Below are positions 62,168-64,000 of a stretch of 64,000 nucleotides of DNA, one piece after another; position 1 is the stretch's first letter; each line of letters starts with the position of its first letter. The stretch comes from Lichenicoccus roseus (lineage in GTDB: Bacteria > Pseudomonadota > Alphaproteobacteria > Acetobacterales > Acetobacteraceae). The notes below the pieces were generated by a model. It did not search any database and had not been told where the DNA came from. It saw nothing but the letters and a program-made list of their open reading frames with translations. A program made the translations under genes and the position numbers. Location: contig NZ_VCDI01000001.1 in the NCBI RefSeq assembly GCF_005844085.1, forward strand, positions 124,001 through 188,000, read 5' to 3'.

Positions 62168-64000
62168 TCACCCCTGGCGCAGCAGCTCCGCGGGACTCGC
62201 CCGCAGCGCCTGACGGGTGGCGAGCAGGCCGGCAAGCAGCATGAGCAGGATGGCGCCAGCGATGGTCGCAGCCAGGGTCCCCGGCAACAAGCGCCACGGC
62301 GCCTGCAGCACGAAATGCAGCACCAGCCAGCTCAGCGCCGCGCCGACGCCGGACGCGGCCACGCCGGCGACCGCGCCCATGACGCCGAACTCCACCAGCC
62401 AGGCCGCGCGCAGCTGCCTGCCGGTCGCGCCCAGGCTGCGCAGGATCGCCGCCTCGCGACGACGCGCCGCCTGCCCGGATGCCAGCGTCGCCGCCAGCAC
62501 CAGCGCGCCCGACAGCAGCGCAAGCACCCCCATCGCCTGCAACGCGAGCGCCATCCGGTGCACCAGGGAGCCGATCTCGCCCAGCACGTCGGCGACGCGT
62601 ATGCCGGTGACGTTGGGCAGCGCGTCGGTCACCGCCTGCAGGATGGCGGCATCGTCGGCCGGACGCCCGCTGGAGCCCACGGTTGCCACCAGGGTGTGCG
62701 GGGCGCCCGACAGCAGGCCGGGCGATGCGATGAAGGCGAAGTTGAGCTGCAGCGAGCGCCAGGCGATGTCGCGCAGGCTGGCCACGCGCAGATCGACGTT
62801 GCGGCCCAGCACGTTCAGCGTGATCGTCGAGCCGACGCGCACGCCCCAGCCGCGCGCAAGGTCGGCGTCGAACGACAGCAGCGGCGGTCCTGCGTAGCCC
62901 GCCGGCCACCACGCGCCCTGGGCGATATGGGTGCCGGGCGGCGGCGCGGCCGACAGGCTCAGCCCGTGGTCGCCGCGCAGGGCCCAGCGCGTCTGCGGCG
63001 AAGCCCGCACCTGCCCGACCGGCACCCCGTTCACCGCGACGACGCGCGCCCGCAGGCTCGGCAGCTGGCGGACCTGGCCGGCCTGCGGCAGGGCATGCAG
63101 CACGGCGTCGAACCGCGCCGCCTCGTCCGGCTGGATGTCGATGAAATAGAAGGACGGCGCGTCCACCGGCAGCTGCCCGAGCACGGCGGCGCGTATGTTG
63201 CCCTCGATCAGCGCGATCCCGGCCAGGGTGGAGAGGCCGGCGCCGAGCGCCAGCAGCATCGCCGAGGCTGGCGAGCCAGGCCGATGCAGGGCGCGCAGCC
63301 CGAGTGCGAGCCACGCCGAACCCAGACCGGTGCGCGCGAGGCCGGTGCGGCTTACGGCGCCGGCGCCGAGGCGCAGCAGCAGGCCGGCACCACGGAACAG
63401 CAGCAGGATGCAGGCCGCGGCACCGCAGAAGCCGAGCGCCAGCCAGGGCGACGGCGAGGTCAGGGTGGCCAGCAGCACCAGCACGGCGACCAGCGCGGCC
63501 AGCACCGCCGGCAACCTCCAGCCGCCGATCCGCCGCTCCCACGGATCATCGCGGAACAGGGCGACCGGCGAGACCCGCACGGCGCGCAGCAGCGGCGGCA
63601 GCGTGAACAGCGTGGCGACCAGCAGGCCGAACGCCGCCGCCAGCAGCAGCGGGGCCGGATGGAAGCCGGCATCCGGCGACACCGGCAGCAGCCCTGCAAG
63701 CTCGTGGATCGCCACCGCCGGCACGACGATCCCGGCCAGCACGCCGGCCAGCACTCCGGCGCCGCACAGCAGCCCGAGTTGCAGCGAGACGATGCGGGCG
63801 ATGGTGCCCGACGAGGCGCCGAGGCAGCGCAGCACCGCCAGCGTCTCGGTGCGCGCCTGCAACCAGGCCGAGACGCCGGAGGCGACCCCGAGGCCGCCGA
63901 GCAGCAGGGACGCCAGCCCGATCAGGGTCATGAACTGCGAGACCTGCGCCACCACCTGCGTCAGCGCCGGGGCGGCATCCTGCACGTCGCGCAGGCGCAG
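62168..64000 (-). CDS. FtsX-like ABC transporter permease (partial at window end)
   Basis: The 3' 610 residues of a large permease; the frame stays open to the window edge, so the start is outside. Two FtsX-type blocks are visible: one at the beginning of the visible part (TLIGLASLLLGGLGVASGVSAWLQARTETLAVLRCLGASS) and one at the end (LLSGALVLAATLASGQAARRREAAILRSLGATGRQLRAAWL, then LATRQALRASPAELLRQG). A large periplasmic region lies between. This is the YbbP-type permease plan, normally paired with a YbbA ATPase, which would lie beyond the window. Role in lipoprotein or fatty-acid export is inferred from relatives. Confidence 0.88.
   Translation of the reverse strand: MRLRDVQDAAPALTQVVAQVSQFMTLIGLASLLLGGLGVASGVSAWLQARTETLAVLRCLGASSGTIARIVSLQLGLLCGAGVLAGVLAGIVVPAVAIHELAGLLPVSPDAGFHPAPLLLAAAFGLLVATLFTLPPLLRAVRVSPVALFRDDPWERRIGGWRLPAVLAALVAVLVLLATLTSPSPWLALGFCGAAACILLLFRGAGLLLRLGAGAVSRTGLARTGLGSAWLALGLRALHRPGSPASAMLLALGAGLSTLAGIALIEGNIRAAVLGQLPVDAPSFYFIDIQPDEAARFDAVLHALPQAGQVRQLPSLRARVVAVNGVPVGQVRASPQTRWALRGDHGLSLSAAPPPGTHIAQGAWWPAGYAGPPLLSFDADLARGWGVRVGSTITLNVLGRNVDLRVASLRDIAWRSLQLNFAFIASPGLLSGAPHTLVATVGSSGRPADDAAILQAVTDALPNVTGIRVADVLGEIGSLVHRMALALQAMGVLALLSGALVLAATLASGQAARRREAAILRSLGATGRQLRAAWLVEFGVMGAVAGVAASGVGAALSWLVLHFVLQAPWRLLPGTLAATIAGAILLMLLAGLLATRQALRASPAELLRQG

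Overview
The window is very GC-rich, gene-dense DNA with strong third-position GC bias, so long antisense frames are common. The gene set (lysA followed by a TIGR02302 protein, hdaA, hslVU, a bo3-type quinol oxidase, purMN, ndk, a Res/Xre module) fits an alphaproteobacterium. The quinol oxidase, the De Ley-Doudoroff galactose genes and the exported oxidoreductive and hydrolytic enzymes lean toward Acetobacteraceae. That family assignment is inference. No rRNA, tRNA, CRISPR, insertion sequence or prophage gene was recognised.

Layout. 0-4.3 kb: lysA and a large TIGR02302/DUF4175 membrane protein. 4.3-5.4 kb: rhomboid protease. 5.8-10.5 kb (minus): ppk1-ppx-cdh, polyphosphate synthesis and hydrolysis plus a CDP-diglyceride hydrolase. 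10.5-13.6 kb: an exported gamma-glutamyltransferase overlapping a chromate-transporter-family gene. 13.7-15 kb: a small lipoprotein and a GNAT acetyltransferase. 15.2-19.3 kb: an NRAMP-family transporter and hdaA (minus), then purM-purN and a short membrane protein (plus). 19.3-20.3 kb: an MbcA/Xre-type antitoxin and RES toxin under a promoter carrying two identical-armed palindromes. 20.3-26.5 kb: an MHS-type transporter, ndk, an ABC-F ATPase and an MHYT-PAS-GGDEF-EAL protein. 26.7-30.9 kb: two secreted peptidases (S53, S46). 30.9-36.4 kb: a complete D-galactose/D-galactonate operon (FadR-type regulator, kinase, aldolase, dehydrogenase, lactonase, dehydratase). 36.4-41.1 kb: GT2 and GT87 envelope glycosyltransferases, a sugar:H+ symporter and a CmcJ-type 2-oxoglutarate oxygenase. 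41.1-46 kb: a SirB1-like protein and cyoABCD. 46-49.5 kb: sufE, hslVU, a single-domain response regulator and a VOC protein. 49.6-51.5 kb: an unlisted 36-residue membrane peptide and a ThDP-dependent decarboxylase. 51.8-59 kb: an island of exported proteins (two paralogous S9 peptidases, an esterase, a second copy of the small lipoprotein family) plus a PhzF protein. 59-64 kb: nagB, a Tat-exported oxalate decarboxylase, a Bax-inhibitor-1 protein and an ABC permease cut by the window end.

How the genes work together. The galactose operon accounts for every step from D-galactose to pyruvate and glyceraldehyde-3-phosphate; a sugar symporter lies 2.2 kb beyond it on the other strand. Four exported peptidases, a gamma-glutamyltransferase and an esterase point to use of extracellular peptides. 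Less-described items worth a second look are the pair of small Cys-rich lipoproteins with a shared YYD...DLTG signature, the twin-palindrome operator of the Res/Xre module, a FadR-type palindrome on the dgoK start codon, and the short membrane ORF at 49661. Several genes start with TTG overlapping the upstream stop codon as TTGA.
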